64,000 bases of DNA from Harmothoe impar (GCA_947462335.1 OX381705.1:44654175-44718174); one strand, 5' to 3'. Numbered from the stretch's first letter, positions 39,676-52,470 are shown. The notes: generated from the sequence alone by a model not told the origin. Made by a program: numbers and translations.

Positions 39676-42600
39676 CGCCCTTTCAAACACAGACTCTTCC
39701 GAAGAGGTTACGTCCTCCTCATTTTCATAAACAAATACCGTGTACTTTACAGCACTGTTGTCATCTGTATTTGGGGATTCACCCTGAGTTGCTTCTTCAA
39801 CCCTAACGGGCACTTGAGGGAGTAACGCTTCTTCTGGGCTGCTACCATCCACCTCCAACGACTCCGTCGTGATCTTGCCCGATACTTCCGGTGACTCCAA
39901 CCCATCAGTATTGTCTGCTACTTGGCTAGACGTCTCCATCTTGTTGGTGTTGCCACTCTCAGGGTCTGTTCCTTCTACAATGGTAATTGACACTTGAGGG
40001 AGTAACACTTCTTCTGGGCTGCTAGCATCCACCTCCAACGACTCCGTCGGGATCTGTGCCAATACTTCCGGTGACTCCAACCCACCACTATTGCCTGCTT
40101 GTTGGCTAGACGTCTCCATCTTGTTGGTGTTGGGGCTCTCAGGGTCTGTTCCTTCTTCAACCCTACCCGCCACTTGAGGCAGTAACCTTTCTTGTGCCCT
40201 GCTACCATCCACCTCCAACGACTCCGTTGGGATCTGTGCCGATACTTCTGGTGACTCCAACCCATCACTTTTGTCTGCTACTTGGCTAGACGTCTCCATC
40301 TTGTCGGTGTTGCCAGTCTCAGGGTCTGTTCCTTCTTCAACGCTATCCCCCACTTCACCCAGTAACCTTTCTTCTGCGCTGCTACCATCCACCAACGACT
40401 CCGTCGGGATGTGTGCCAATACTTCCGTTGACTGCAAGCCATCACTATTGACTGGTTGTTGGCTAGATGTGTCCATCTTGTTGGTGTTGGGGCTCTCAGG
40501 GTCTGTTGCTTCTTCAACGCTACCCGCCACTTCAGCCAGTAACCCTTCTTCTGGCCTGCTACCATCATCCTGCAACGACTCCGTTGGGATCTGTGCCGAT
40601 ACTTCCGGTGACTCCAACCCATCACTTTTGTCTGCTACTTGGCTAGACGTCTCCATCTTGTCGGTCTTGCCAGTGTCAGGGTCTGTTCCTTCTTCAACGC
40701 TATCCCCCACTTCACCCAGTAACCTTTCTTCTGCGCTGCTACCATCCACCAACGACTCCGTTGGGATGTGTGCCAATACTTCCGTTGACTGCAACCCATC
40801 ACTATTGCGTGGTTGTTGGCTAGATGTGTCCATCTTGTTGGTGTTGGCCCTCTCAGGGTCTGTTGCTTCTTCAAAGCTACCCGCCACTTGAGCCAGTAAC
40901 CCTTCTTCTGGCCTGCTACCATCATCCTCCAACGACTCCGTTGGGATCTGTGCCGATACTTCCGGTGACTCCAACCCATCACTATTGTCTGCTACTTGGC
41001 TACACGTCTCCATCTTGTCGGTGTTGCCTGTCTCAGGGTCTGTTCCTTCTTCAACGCTATCCCGCACTTCACCCAGTAACCTTTCTTCTGGGCTGCTAGC
41101 ATCCACCTCCAACGACTCCGTCGGGATCTGTGGCGATACTTCCGGTGACTGCAACCCATCACTATTGTCTGCTACTTGGCTACACGTCTCCATCTTGTTG
41201 GTGTTGGCGCTCTCGGGGTCTGTTGCTTCTTCAACGCTATCCCCCACTTCAGCCAGTAACTTTATTTCTGGGCTGCTAGCATCCACCTCCAACGACTCCG
41301 TCAGCATCTGTGCCGATACTTGCGGTGACTCCAACCCATCACTATTGTCTGCTACTTGGCTAGACGTCTCCATCTTGTCGGTCTTGCCTGTCTCAGGGTC
41401 TGTTGCTTCTTCAACGCTATCCCCCACTTCACCCAGTAACCTTTTTTCTGGGCTGCTAGCATCCACCTGCAACGACTCCGTCGGGATCTGTGGAGATACT
41501 TCCGGTGACTGCAACCCATCACTATTGTCTGCTACTTGGCTACACGTCTCCATCTTGTTGGTGTTGGCGCTCTCGGGGTCTGTTGCTTCTTCAACGCTAT
41601 CCCCCACTTCAGCCAGTAACTTTATTTCTGCGCTGCTAGCATCCACCTCCAACGACTCCGTCAGCATCTGTGCCGATACTTGCGGTGACTCCAACCCATC
41701 ACTATTGTCTGCTACTTGGCTAGACGTCTCCATCTTGTCGGTGTTGCCTGTCTCAGGGTCTGTTCCTTCTTCAACGCTATCCCCCACTTCACCCAGTAAC
41801 CTTTTTTCTGGGCTGCTAGCATCCACCTCCAACGACTCCGTCGGGATCTGTGGCGATACTTCCGGTGACTGCAACCCATCACTATTGTCTGCTACTTGGC
41901 TACACGTCTCCATCTTGTTGGTGTTGGCGCTCTCGGGGTCTGTTGCTTCTTCAACCCTATCCCCCACTTCAGCCAGTAACTTTATTTCTGCCCTGCTAGC
42001 ATCCACCTCCAATGACTCCGTCGGGATCTGTGCCAATACTTCCGGTGACTCCAGCCCATCAGTATTGTCTGCTACTTGGCTAGACGTCTCCATGTTGTTG
42101 GTGTTGCCACTCTCGAGGTCTGTTCCTTCTTCAACGCTATCCCCCACTTGAGCCAGTACCCTTTCTTCTGCGCTGCTACCATCCACCTCCAACGACTCTG
42201 TCTTCATCACCCCACAATTATTCTCTTGTACTTGTGTCCCTGTGTGAAGCTCATCCTGCTGTGAAGACTGGGAAGCACATTGGCTGGTCTCTGTTGACTC
42301 ACTTTCATTACTGGAAGAAGATGGGCTGCATGATAGATTAAAATTGAATTCTTGCACCTCCTCCTCCTCTGAAGAGGTACCACTGTAGGGGGAAACGGTG
42401 ATTTCCAAATCACTGTTTGCTTGTAAGGGGTTCTGCATAGTAAGAGATGCTGTATCCATATCATCATGTAATACATTTGGCAGGTTATCCATTTGTACAG
42501 GTGAAGTGGATATTCCATCTTGTGGATCTGTACAATATTCAACAAATTGTGCCGTATACTCTTCAATGCTGAAGAATTCTTCATGATCTGTACGCCCTTC

Positions 42601-45600
42601 AACAAGAACGGGGTCTGTTGCTTCTTGAACGTGAACGGCCACTTGAGGCTGTAACCCTTCTTCTGCCGTAGTCGCATCGAGGTTCGAGGACTCTGTGGGG
42701 ACGTCCATCTCGTTGGTGTTGGCTGTGTCAGCGTCTCTTGCTTCTTGAACGTCAACGGCCACTTGAGGCTGTAACGCTTCTTCGGCGGTAGTGGCATCGA
42801 GGTTCGAGGACTCTGTGGGGATGTCCATGTGGTTGGTGTTGGCTGTGTCAGCGTGTCTTGCTTCTTGAACGTCAACGGCCACTTGAGGCTGTAACGCTTC
42901 TTCGGCGGTAGTGGCATCGAGGTTCGAGGACTCTGTGGGGATGTCCATGTGGTTGGTGTTGGCTGTGTCAGCGTGTCTTGCTTCTTGAACGTCAACGGCC
43001 ACTTGAGGCTGTAACCCTTCTTCTGCCGTAGTCGCATCGAGGTTCGAGGACTCTGTGGGGACGTCCATCTCGTTGGTGTTGGCTGTGTCAGCGTGTCTTG
43101 CTTCTTGAACGTCAACGGCCACTTGAGGCTGTAACCCTTCTTCTGCCGTAGTCGCATCGAGGTTCGAGGACTCTGTGGGGATGTCCATGTGGTTGGTGTT
43201 GGCTGTGTCAGCGTGTCTTGCTTCTTGAACGTCAACGGCCACTTGAGGCTGTAACGCTTCTTCGGCGGTAGTGGCATCGAGGTTCGAGGACTCTGTGGGG
43301 ATGTCCATGTGGTTGGTGTTGGCTGTGTCAGCGTGTGTTGCTTCTTGAACGTCAACGGCCACTTGAGGCTGTAACCCTTCTTCTGCCGTAGTCGCATCGA
43401 GGTTCGAGGACTCTGTGGGGACGTCCATCTCGTTGGTGTTGGCTGTGTCAGCGTGTCTTGCTTCTTGAACGTCAACGGCCACTTGAGGCTGTAACCCTTC
43501 TTCTGCCGTAGTCGCATCGAGGTTCGAGGACTCTGTGGGGACGTCCATCTCGTTGGTGTTGGCTGTGTCAGCGTCTCTTTCTTCTTGAACGTCAACGGCC
43601 ACTTGAGGCTGTAACCCTTCTTCTGCCGTAGTCGCATCGAGGTTGGAGGACTCTGTGGGGATGTCCATGTCGTTGGTGTTACCTGTGTCAGCTTGTTTGC
43701 CTTCTTCATGTTCAGTATGGTCATGCCACATGCGCCATAACCTTTTAATTTGTTGGGGGTCATCTGTGTACTGGTTTACCTCTTTCAAAACCTCCCTGGA
43801 GGAAGGCACATCTTGATTTGGTTCTATCTTGATGGATTGTGTCAGATCAATGACAGGCCTCAAGTCCGAAGAATCACTTTCTACTGGTGAACCATAGCTA
43901 ACGTTACCCATGTCACTGTCCTCATCTGTTTCCATGTCGTTGGTGTTGGCTGTGTCAAGCCGTCTTGCTTCTTGAACGTCAACGGCCACTTGAGGCTGTA
44001 AGGCTTCTTCTTTGGTAGTCGCATCGAGGTTGAAGGACTCTGTGGGGATGTCCATGTCGTTGGTGTTGGCTGTGTCAACGTCTCTTGCTTCTTGAACGTA
44101 AACACCCACTTGAGGCTGTAACACTTCTTTGGCGGTAGTGGCATTGAGGTTGGAGGACTCTGTGGGGATGTCCATGTCATTGGTGTTACCTGTGTCAGCT
44201 TGTTTGCCTTCTTCATGTTCAGTATGGTCATGCCACATGCGCCATAACCTTTTAATTTGTTGGGGGTCATCTGTGTACTGGTTAACCTCTTTCAAAACCT
44301 CCCTGGAGGAAGGCACATCTTGATTTGGTTCTATCTTGATGGATTGTGTCAGATCAATGACAGGCCTGAAGTCCGAAGAATCACTTTCTACAGGTGAACC
44401 ATAACTAACGTTACCCATGTCACTGTCTTCATCTGCTTCCAAGTCAGCTGATGAAGCTGGTGTAGTGGTACATTGGACCTTCTGACCATGTTTCTGAAGT
44501 CTGTGTTCCATTATCAATTTACCCAGCTTCAAGCGTAGAGGCGGACTGTAAATTGTTTAAAAGTAATGGGGAAAAAAAATTTACAATTTAAAATAATATT
44601 AAAATTCATGTCGAACAATATTAGCTTAAGCTTTTTTAATAATTTTCATTCTTTGCAGAGTGATAGCTGTAGACTGTAAATGTGAAGAAATTATAACAGA
44701 ATTTCAGATGGTAATTACATGTTCAAATATTGCGTTAATTTCAAGGGCTAAGTAGGTTTATCCTCCACCCTAGTCAATACAAACAGAAGATATTATTGGT
44801 GCAGTGTCATATAAATGGTGATTTGCAAATGATTTAGTGAATCAATACAGTAACACTGGTATGAGGGATGAAATAAATGATTTATTACCCGTTTATTATT
44901 GCCTTTTTTAGATAATATGACCAACAATAAATGATTTCCATTCCAACCAAACAATGTACCTTTGGGAAAGCCTTTCATGCAATTAAAAGTTAACTCACAT
45001 TCATAGAAAGATAAATTCTTGATCATGTTACACGGCACTAAACATAACCAATTAGTTTGTATTCATTAAAACGCAGTTTACCTACATACAAAAAGTTTAC
45101 GCATGTACATGCCATCACCACGGTATAAATTACAGTTCCACCACAAAAACGGGATGGGTAATCTTTGTAAACATCATTGTAGATTCATCACATGATACTA
45201 TTGATGATTACCTCAATAACAGCTGCAACACTTTATAATCAAACCGGTTATAAATCACATGCTGTTTTTGTATATACTGGACAAACTGGGAGCTGTAGTA
45301 CTGCCTAATTGAGAGTTCTTGTATTTACCTGACACTAGTACACCACTTACAAATATTTATTCCGCTTTATGTGCTTATCAATCAAAATATATCAACATGT
45401 CAAACGGTCACACCTCACAACCCCAAAGTTATGTCTCTGACCGGCAATAAAAAATCAATTAAATTCACCTTCAAACCGAGGAGAGGACCTCAATAAATCG
45501 TTGGATTCTTGTTTAGACAATATAGAACAGAAACTTATCATTACCAAACATTTCTTATGTGGTCATGAAGGGAAATATGAGAAAGTGTTAAGTGGTCAGA

Positions 45601-48600
45601 GACATGACAACGCTAATGTGATGTCTCTGACCGGCCATCACCCTTTCCTTCTATTTACCTTAAAAAGTAATTGGGGACCTAAATAAGTCAATGGAAATTT
45701 CCTTTAAACCAATATAGACGATACACATAAACATTACCCACGACTTCTTATGTTTTTATCAACGTAAATATGAGAAAGTCTTAACCGGTCAGAGACATGA
45801 AAACGCCAATGTCATGTCTCTGACCGGCGATCCCCCATGCTTTTTATTTACATTACAAATTTGGTAAGCACCTTCATAACTAAATTGAAATTCCTTTCAA
45901 CCAATATACACAATAAACATAAACATTACCCATTACTTCTTGTTTTTATCAACCAAAATATGATAAATTGTTAACCGGTCAGAGACATCAGAACCCCAGT
46001 GTTATGTGTCTCACCGGCCATGGCACATGCGTTCTCTTTACCTTAAAAACTAGTTAAGGGCCTTAATAAATAAATCGGATTTCCTTTAAAACAATAAACA
46101 CGATACACATAAACATTAAGCAAGACTTGTTATGTTTTCATGCACGAAAATATGATAAATTATTACGCGGTCAGAGACATTAGAAAGCCAATGTGATGTC
46201 TCTCACCGTCCATGGCACATGTGTTCTCTTTACCTTCCAAACTAGTTAAGCACCTTCATAGATACATGGATTTCCATTTAAAAGAATATACACCATACAC
46301 ATAAATATTAACCACAACTTGTTATGTTTTTATCAACCAAAACATGATCAATTGTTAACCGGTCAGAGACATGAGAACGCCAATGTGATGTCTCTGACCG
46401 GCCATGGCACATGCCTTCTCTTTACCTTAACAACTAGTTAAGCACCTTCATAAATATATGGATTTTCGTTTAAAAGAATATACACCATACACATAAACAT
46501 TACCCACGACTTGTTCTGTTTTTATGCACCTAAATATGAGAAATTCTTAAGCGGTCAGAGACATCACAATGGCAATGTGATGTCTCTGACCGGCCATGGC
46601 ACATGCCTTCTCTTTACCTTAACAACTAGTTAACCACCTTCATAAATATATGGATTTTCGTTTAATAGAATATACACCATACACATAAACATTACCCACG
46701 ACTTGTTCTGTTTTTATGCACCTAAATATGAGAAATTCTTAAGCGGTCAGAGACATCACAATGGCAATGTGATGTCTCTGACCGGCCATGGCACATGCCT
46801 TCTCTTTACCTTAACAACTAGTTAAGCACCTTCATAAATATATGGATTTTCGTTTAAAAGAATATACACCATACACATAAACATTACCCACGACTTGTTC
46901 TGTTTTTATGCACCTAAATATGAGAAATTCTTAAGCGGTCAGAGACATCACAATGGCAATGTGATGTCTCTGACCGGCCATGGCACATGCCTTCTCTTTA
47001 CCTTAACAACTAGTTAAGCACCTTCATAAATATATGGATTTTCGTTTAAAAGAATATACACCATACACATAAACATTACCCACGACTTGTTCTGTTTTTA
47101 TGCACCTAAATATGATAAATTCTTAACCAGTCAGAGACATCACAATGGCAATGTGATGTGTCTCACCGGCCATGGCACATGCCTTCTATTTACCTTAAAA
47201 ACTAGTTAAGGAGCTAAATAAATACATGGAATTTCCTTTAAAACAACTTACACGATACAGATAAACATTACCCACAACTTGTTATGTATTTATCAAGCTA
47301 AACATGATCAATTGTGAAACGGTCAGAGACATCAGAACGCCAATGTGATGTCTCTGACCGGCCATGGCACATGCCTTCTCTTTACGTTAAAAACTAGTTC
47401 AGTACCTCACTAAATAAATACAGTTTCCTTTAAAACAATATAGATGAGAAATTAGAGGTTATTTATGTACACTGTGATTTCTAGTGTTACTCTTTAGAAG
47501 CCACTATGTTCAGTATGTTTCAGTTTTCTTCATGATTCTCCTAATGCCACATCCGCCACAGGCGGATCACTTCATCCGGATCATGACGATACTCCGACAT
47601 GATATCATTGGACCTGGTCCTGTAATAAAATATCAAATAGGCTCATTATTAATTCCAAGTAAATACCTACATGTTGTAACCTCCAAACAACCCGCAAAAA
47701 GGGGATGGGAACATTAATAGGAAAAGTTGTGTTTCTCTCCAGGTTATTTAAAAAGTCTCCAGGCTATTGGCATCCTACTGTAAGGAAACGCTGCAACCCT
47801 GCAGCTCCCCATATATGTTATATTACAGGTTTGATTTAAGTAAAAGTGCTTTAGAGATGTAGTGAAAAATTCCCTTAAAAACGTGCCCACAAACTCTCCC
47901 TTAAAACACCCAATATCAGTACACTTAATAGTAAAATGAAGACATGCTGGGAAATTGTTTGTCATTGTTAAAACTTAAAAGTAAAACCACAAATATGTAA
48001 CCAATGAGCAGTACTCACCTACTGGACACCTCATACAGATTGCGGGACGACACAGACTCGGAGTCCGAGAACTCGTCGCTCATGAGCGGTGTGGGGGAGC
48101 GGCATCCTGCCAATAACGCAAAGTCCTCCTCAGTTAGCTCTTGCACCGGAGCAGGAGGCGTGGGCATGCGGGACAATCCTAGCGGCAGTATCACCTCCTG
48201 TTTTATTTTCTTCTTTGGAGCTGAAGAAAGAACAAACTATAGCGGTCAGAGAGGTTGTCCCTAACCAAAGTGTGTGTTTTTAATAAGTGATTTAAAATAT
48301 TCGCACTTCTTTAATGAAACACCTTCTACGGAATGCAAAATTACAGAAATTTGCCCATTTTTACCCCCAAAACCACCACAATACTATAGGTGAAAGGGGT
48401 TGGGGGTGTTCAATTTCCAGACCCTCCAGGGGTCACCCGAAAACGATTTTGAGAATGACAATGATTGCTATGTCAGCACTGTTACCAAAGTCAGTGTTTG
48501 AAAGAAGAGAATTAAAATTAAATCTTTATGGAAACCCAACTTCTATGGTATTGAAAGTTACAAGGGGCCTGGGATGTAGATTATAATAGCCGGTGATAGA

Positions 48601-51600
48601 CGTCACCTGCGGTGGAAAGTTGAGATGAACCTCGCACCACCTCGACCTCGTTTCCCGAGCCTCATTGCTGGCACCAAAGGCTGCTAGTTAAAATATTTCC
48701 TGTGCGCTAGGTGCTGTTGTATTAAAAGTGCAGATGGGTACCGCGTAGGAATCCCCCCCAATATACGGGGGAAGTGACGCGGTCATGGCCCCCTAAATAC
48801 CAGCGATGTCCCTCGGACGCGTCCAAGCGCGAGTTAGGGCCAGCTTGCTGCATGCCGTCTGGGGGATAATACGGACGTCCGGTCATTGCGCTAGTTCCCC
48901 CCCAAACCTATTTGCTGGTGTACTGTCTGTGGTCTCTGACCGGTTGCCGTCTCTGACCGGTTGGGGTCTCTGACCGGGTGCCGTCTCTGACGGGGTGTAA
49001 CAAATGATTGGAGTTGGGGCCAGCTTGAGTTGACATTTCTTAAGTCAGTAACTTTTAGTGAATTGTGTTAAACAATGTAACACTGTACTTACGTGGGGAG
49101 TCGTCGCTGTTGGATTTTGACTGTGCTCCACCTGTTTTTGTTTCTGGTTGTGAACAATTACGCGAGCTTGATCGGGTAACTTTAAAAGAAGTTAAATTGT
49201 AAAGATTAGAAGTCTGATAGTACTATTTGTTGATGGGGAGGCGTGCAACAAACAATGACCTGAATAAGAAGCTGTTAGCGCATGAGTAACGACCTTAGAT
49301 AATTTGAAATGGTTACGCTTACAAAAATCAGGATATAAATAATATCAAAGAATATGAATAGTTGTATATTACCTGTCTTTGAAGCACTTGTCACTGCGGA
49401 TGTGGACTTGCCTACACCTTTTTTGAGTCCTGGTTGTGAAGAATTAGCAGCGCTTGATCGGGTAGCTTAAAAAGAAGTAAAATTGTTAAGATTATAAATT
49501 AGATTGTACTTTTTGTTGATGTTGTGTTTTTGAATTGTTAACCTATACTCACATATATAAGCATTTGTAAAAAAGTTATGGCAGTTGTTATGTAATTATA
49601 ATTAGCCTCCTGCTCTTGGTAGAAGGTAACTCCCATAGTGATGTCCGGTCAGAGACCTCACCCGGTCAGAGACGGGACCCGATCAGAGACAAAAACATTG
49701 GCCCAATGTCGTGAGAGACAGCCTTAGATATCTTAAAATGGTTACGCTTAAAAAAAACAGGATAAAAAATGATATGAAAGAAAATCAATAGTTGTATATT
49801 ACCTGTGTTTGAAGAAGTTGGCACTACGGAAGTTGACTTGCCTCGACCTTTTTTTGGTGCTGGTTGTGAAGAATTAGCACAGCTTGATAGGGGAGCTTTA
49901 AAACAAGTTAAATTGTAAAGATTAGAGAAATATACTACTACCGGTACTTGTAGATAGGGAGGCCTCCAAGAAACAATAATATGAATAAAAAGCTGTCAGT
50001 GCATGACCTTAGTGATTACGCTTACCAAAAACAGTATATTAACAATTTAAAATAATATTAACTTAGATATTACCTGTGTTTGAACAACTTGCGACTGGGT
50101 CTGTTGAGTTGGGTTGACCTTTCTTCAGTGCTGCTTGGGAAGAATTACGCGAGCTTGATCGGGTAGCTTTAAAAGAAGTTAAATTGTAAAGATTAGAAGT
50201 CTGATAGTACTATTTGTTGATGGGGAGGCGTGCAACAAACAATGACCTGAATAAGAACCTTAGATCACTTGAAATGGTTACGATTACAAAAAGCAGGATA
50301 TAAATAATATCAAAGAATATGAATAGTTGTATATTACCTGTGTTTGAACCACTTGTCACTGCGGATGTGGACTTCCCTCCACCTTTTTTGACTCCTGGTT
50401 GTGAAGAATTAGCACAGCTTGATCGGGTAGCTTTAAAAGAAGTTAAATTGTTAAGATTATAACTTAGATAGTACTACTTGATTAGTTTTTAAATCATTTG
50501 TTACACCCAGTCAGAGACGGCACCCGGTCAGAGACGGCAACCGGTCAGAGACCACAGACGGTACACCAGCAAATATGTTTGGGGGGAACAAGCGCAATGA
50601 CAGGACGTCCGTATTATCCCCCAGACGGCGTGCAGCAAGCTGGCCGCAACTTGCGCTTGGACGCGTGGGAGGGACATCGCTGGTATTTAGGAGCCCATGA
50701 CCGCATCACTTCCCCCGTATATTGGGGGGGATTTGCACGCGGTACCCATCTGCACTTTTAATGGAACAGCACCAAGCGCACAGGAACTACTTTGAGCAGC
50801 AACATTTGGTGCCAGCGATGACGCTCGGGAAACGAGGTGGAAATGGTGGGAGCTTGGGCGTGCAGGTGCCCTTTTCCAGCCACTCCAACCCTGGTGAGAT
50901 ACGTCTCTGACCGGCCCCAAAATGTACATAGTATATTTGTACGAAGGGGGCGGGGGGATTTTACTTTTACAAAAGTTTCTACAAACAGTACTATAATACA
51001 TAATGGAATGGCGTATAAAGCAGACCTTATATAGTTTTGTTTCTACCTATATACCCCATCTTATGAAACGGTCAGAGACGTCACTACTGCTGTAGGCTAT
51101 CGGAGACAAAAACATTGGGTGGAGGTCGTGAGACACAGCCTAGATATTGTTGGATCTAATAGGCCAAAAATAAGTACCTGCTGTAGATGGTGCCGACTTC
51201 CGTGGAGCGATCTTGGGGGGGTTGGGTTTATCGGGTACCGATGATTTTGATGGAGCTGTAAGAAAGTTAATAATATTAAGTGACACTTTATAACAGTTGA
51301 GGCAGTTACATATATATAGCGGTCATAGACGTTAGCCATTGAGAATTGGGAGGCTACCAAAAAATGTTTTTTTGTGACAGCTCGTCAGACAAGGCACCCA
51401 GTCAGAGAGGGCACCGGGTCAGAGACAAAAAGATTGGGCCAACTTCGTGAGACACAGCCTACAGCCAGGATAGTTAAAAAAAAAAAACTAGTTATTTTTT
51501 GAAGGTAGAAAGAGCAGTTCTAATGTGTGGTGTCTGTGACGTATTACATGGGGCTTAAAGGAATACCGTAAAACCTGTATGATAAGCCAACCTTTTTAAC

Positions 51601-52442
51601 CTCCTTCATTATTGCCAGATGTACCTTACGCATGCTTTCCCCACAAGCCATTATTGCATCAGTATATTATGTTGCATCTAAATTAGCACCTAAATAGCCA
51701 CAAAATAAATACCTCTGCGATTGGCCGTGTTGGGCCTGAAGTGGGGGCTGCGTTTGTCGACCGGTGCTTCTGGGTGGGGGGGCACATAGTCGTCATCGCT
51801 GTCATGTTGTAGCGGTGGGCCCCGTTTTCTCCCCCGCCTCTTGGTGTCGGGCAGGTCTGGCAAGGTGATGTGGCGTGAAGCACTACCACTGTCAGCGGGG
51901 GTGGAGCTCTCAGCACGCTGGGATCGTCGCCGTCGTGGTGGTTGCTGGCTGGTGTTGGCTTGTTCAGCCTGTCGCTTGCGTGCTAACACCTTAACACTCC
52001 TGTCGGTCTCATACTTGCTACTCCCTACCGCCCCTCGATTTTTCTGGAGAAATAGGGTAACATTTAGATTTGAATATTTGTATGTGTATAATATGTATTG
52101 ATGTCACTGACTGTAAAAAAGATAATGGATGAATGGGTCCATAACTTAGTAATATAGTTTTATTAAAGAAAATCAACATTTTACAATTTGTATTTTAATT
52201 TTACGTAAATTTACCTTCTTGTTTGCAGCTAAGGCCTTACGTCCCTTTTCCGTTTTCATTTTGCGGGCTGTACTATTGCGGGAATTCTTGTTATGCCTTA
52301 CTGCCTGATACAAGGCCTGGTCGCTTGGGGACAAGAACTTCCGATATTCCTTGTACAGTGCGAGCCATTCCTCAATATCCGGGATAGGCGATTTGTCGGG
52401 TGGCACTTGGATGGGGTTCGTTGGAAAGGGGAAATTCACCAT
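39673..52442 (-). CDS. Nine-exon transposon gene, N-terminal product of 2,056 aa
   Basis: Coding exons on the minus strand: 52442-52215, 52043-51713, 51255-51178, 50430-50338, 50166-50074, 49895-49803, 49465-49373, 49179-49093, 48220-48019, 44545-39673 (the last continues in frame beyond the stop). Every junction is GT-AG and phases agree, giving 6,168 coding nt before the UGA. Exon 1 starts MVNFPFPTNP; an acceptor at 52468-52470 implies a leader exon upstream. Exon 2 is basic (PRRRRSQRAES, KRRGRKRG). The 202-bp exon has PKKKIKQE, a nuclear signal with a sumoylation-type site. The long exon has VIDLT and IKIE motifs, then 40-residue and 60-residue repeats. I recognise no enzyme domain. It probably binds DNA or chromatin and supplies the N-terminus of a larger readthrough protein. 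Confidence 0.85.
39781..42190 (-). repeat. Coding 180-bp minisatellite, about 13 copies
   Basis: A 60-residue unit with ESLEVD, EVGDSVEE, DPE, NKMETSSQVAD and GLESPEV repeats in frame. Occasional 3-bp deletions keep the frame. Between about 41,040 and 42,100 a 360-bp double unit repeats three times almost unchanged, a higher-order structure that points to recent unequal exchange. Long ORFs on the opposite strand and other frames here are by-products of the period being a multiple of three. Confidence 0.95.
42601..43680 (-). repeat. Coding 120-bp minisatellite, nine copies
   Basis: A 40-residue unit (ADTANTNEMDVPTESSN, LDATTAEEGLQPQVAV) repeats nine times with period exactly 120 bp and very few differences. 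Two more diverged units lie in the N-terminal part at about 43,940-44,190. The other-frame ORF of 518 codons over this array is an artefact. Confidence 0.95.
43681..44445 (-). repeat. Frame-preserving duplication of the SIM/SUMO segment, 507-bp offset
   Basis: The block at 43681-43937 is repeated at 44188-44444 with few changes. The offset of 507 bp is 169 codons. Each copy encodes DSDMGNVSYGSPVESDSSD, VIDLTQSIKIEPNQ and LWRMWHDHTEHEEG. Confidence 0.92.
44546..48018 (-). other. Intron carrying the hairpin array
   Basis: This 3.47-kb intron of the transposon gene is bounded by GTGAGT at 48,018 and a good acceptor (TTTTAAACAATTTACAG) ending at 44,546. Outside the array at 45.4-47.4 kb it is plain AT-rich DNA with no gene. 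Confidence 0.8.
45420..47420. repeat. Array of 10 hairpin units, period about 190 bp
   Basis: Each unit centres on an inverted repeat: GGTCAGAGACATCA, a short spacer, then TGATGTCTCTGACCGG. Hairpins start near 45594, 45787, 45975, 46169, 46363, 46553, 46745, 46936, 47127 and 47320. Four consecutive units (about 46,430-47,110) are nearly identical at 191-192 bp. Some stems carry mismatches (for example TGTGTCTCACCGG at about 46,003 and 47,155). Confidence 0.93.
48631..49010. repeat. Inverted repeat arm, left, about 380 bp
   Basis: This arm matches the reverse complement of 50,494-50,858 at high identity by eye, from the GTCTCTGACCGG cluster through CCGTCTGGGGGATAATACGG to CTCGTTTCCCGAG. It lies in the intron between exons 49093-49179 and 48019-48220. 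Confidence 0.9.
49093..50430 (-). repeat. Tandemly duplicated exon array, five exons
   Basis: Exons 50338-50430, 50074-50166, 49803-49895 and 49373-49465 are each 93 bp; 49093-49179 is an 87-bp variant. All are phase 1-1, so any number can be skipped or duplicated without frame loss. Each starts ATRSS-like after an acceptor TTTTAAAG and encodes a Ser/Thr/Lys-rich peptide with NSSQP and KKG words. Adjoining intron parts are also duplicated. Confidence 0.92.
50494..50858. repeat. Inverted repeat arm, right
   Basis: Partner of the arm at 48,631-49,010. The two arms bracket the five duplicated exons. A weaker relative of the CCGCCAGACGGCGTGCAG part is at about 54,170-54,190. Confidence 0.9.
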
Positions 52443-52470
52443 GTTGAACTGCAGAATAGTGGTAGATCTG

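Noticed and set aside
40985..42151. 388-codon plus-strand ORF over the 180-bp repeats
   Set aside because: Antisense by-product of the coding minisatellite; no start context, no splice partners.
42207..43763. 518-codon ORF in another minus-strand frame over the 120-bp repeats
   Set aside because: The period is a multiple of three, so one open unit keeps every copy open. The 1,600-codon frame has the splice-phase match and the SIM motifs; this one does not.
45420..47420. Possible CRISPR-like array
   Set aside because: Units are about 190 bp, near-identical along their length and contain internal inverted repeats; there are no unique spacers, and the context is a eukaryotic intron.
51563..51600. 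TACCGTAAAACCTG resembling the CCGTAAA MITE end
   Set aside because: Only a short end-like match, with no partner terminus nearby.
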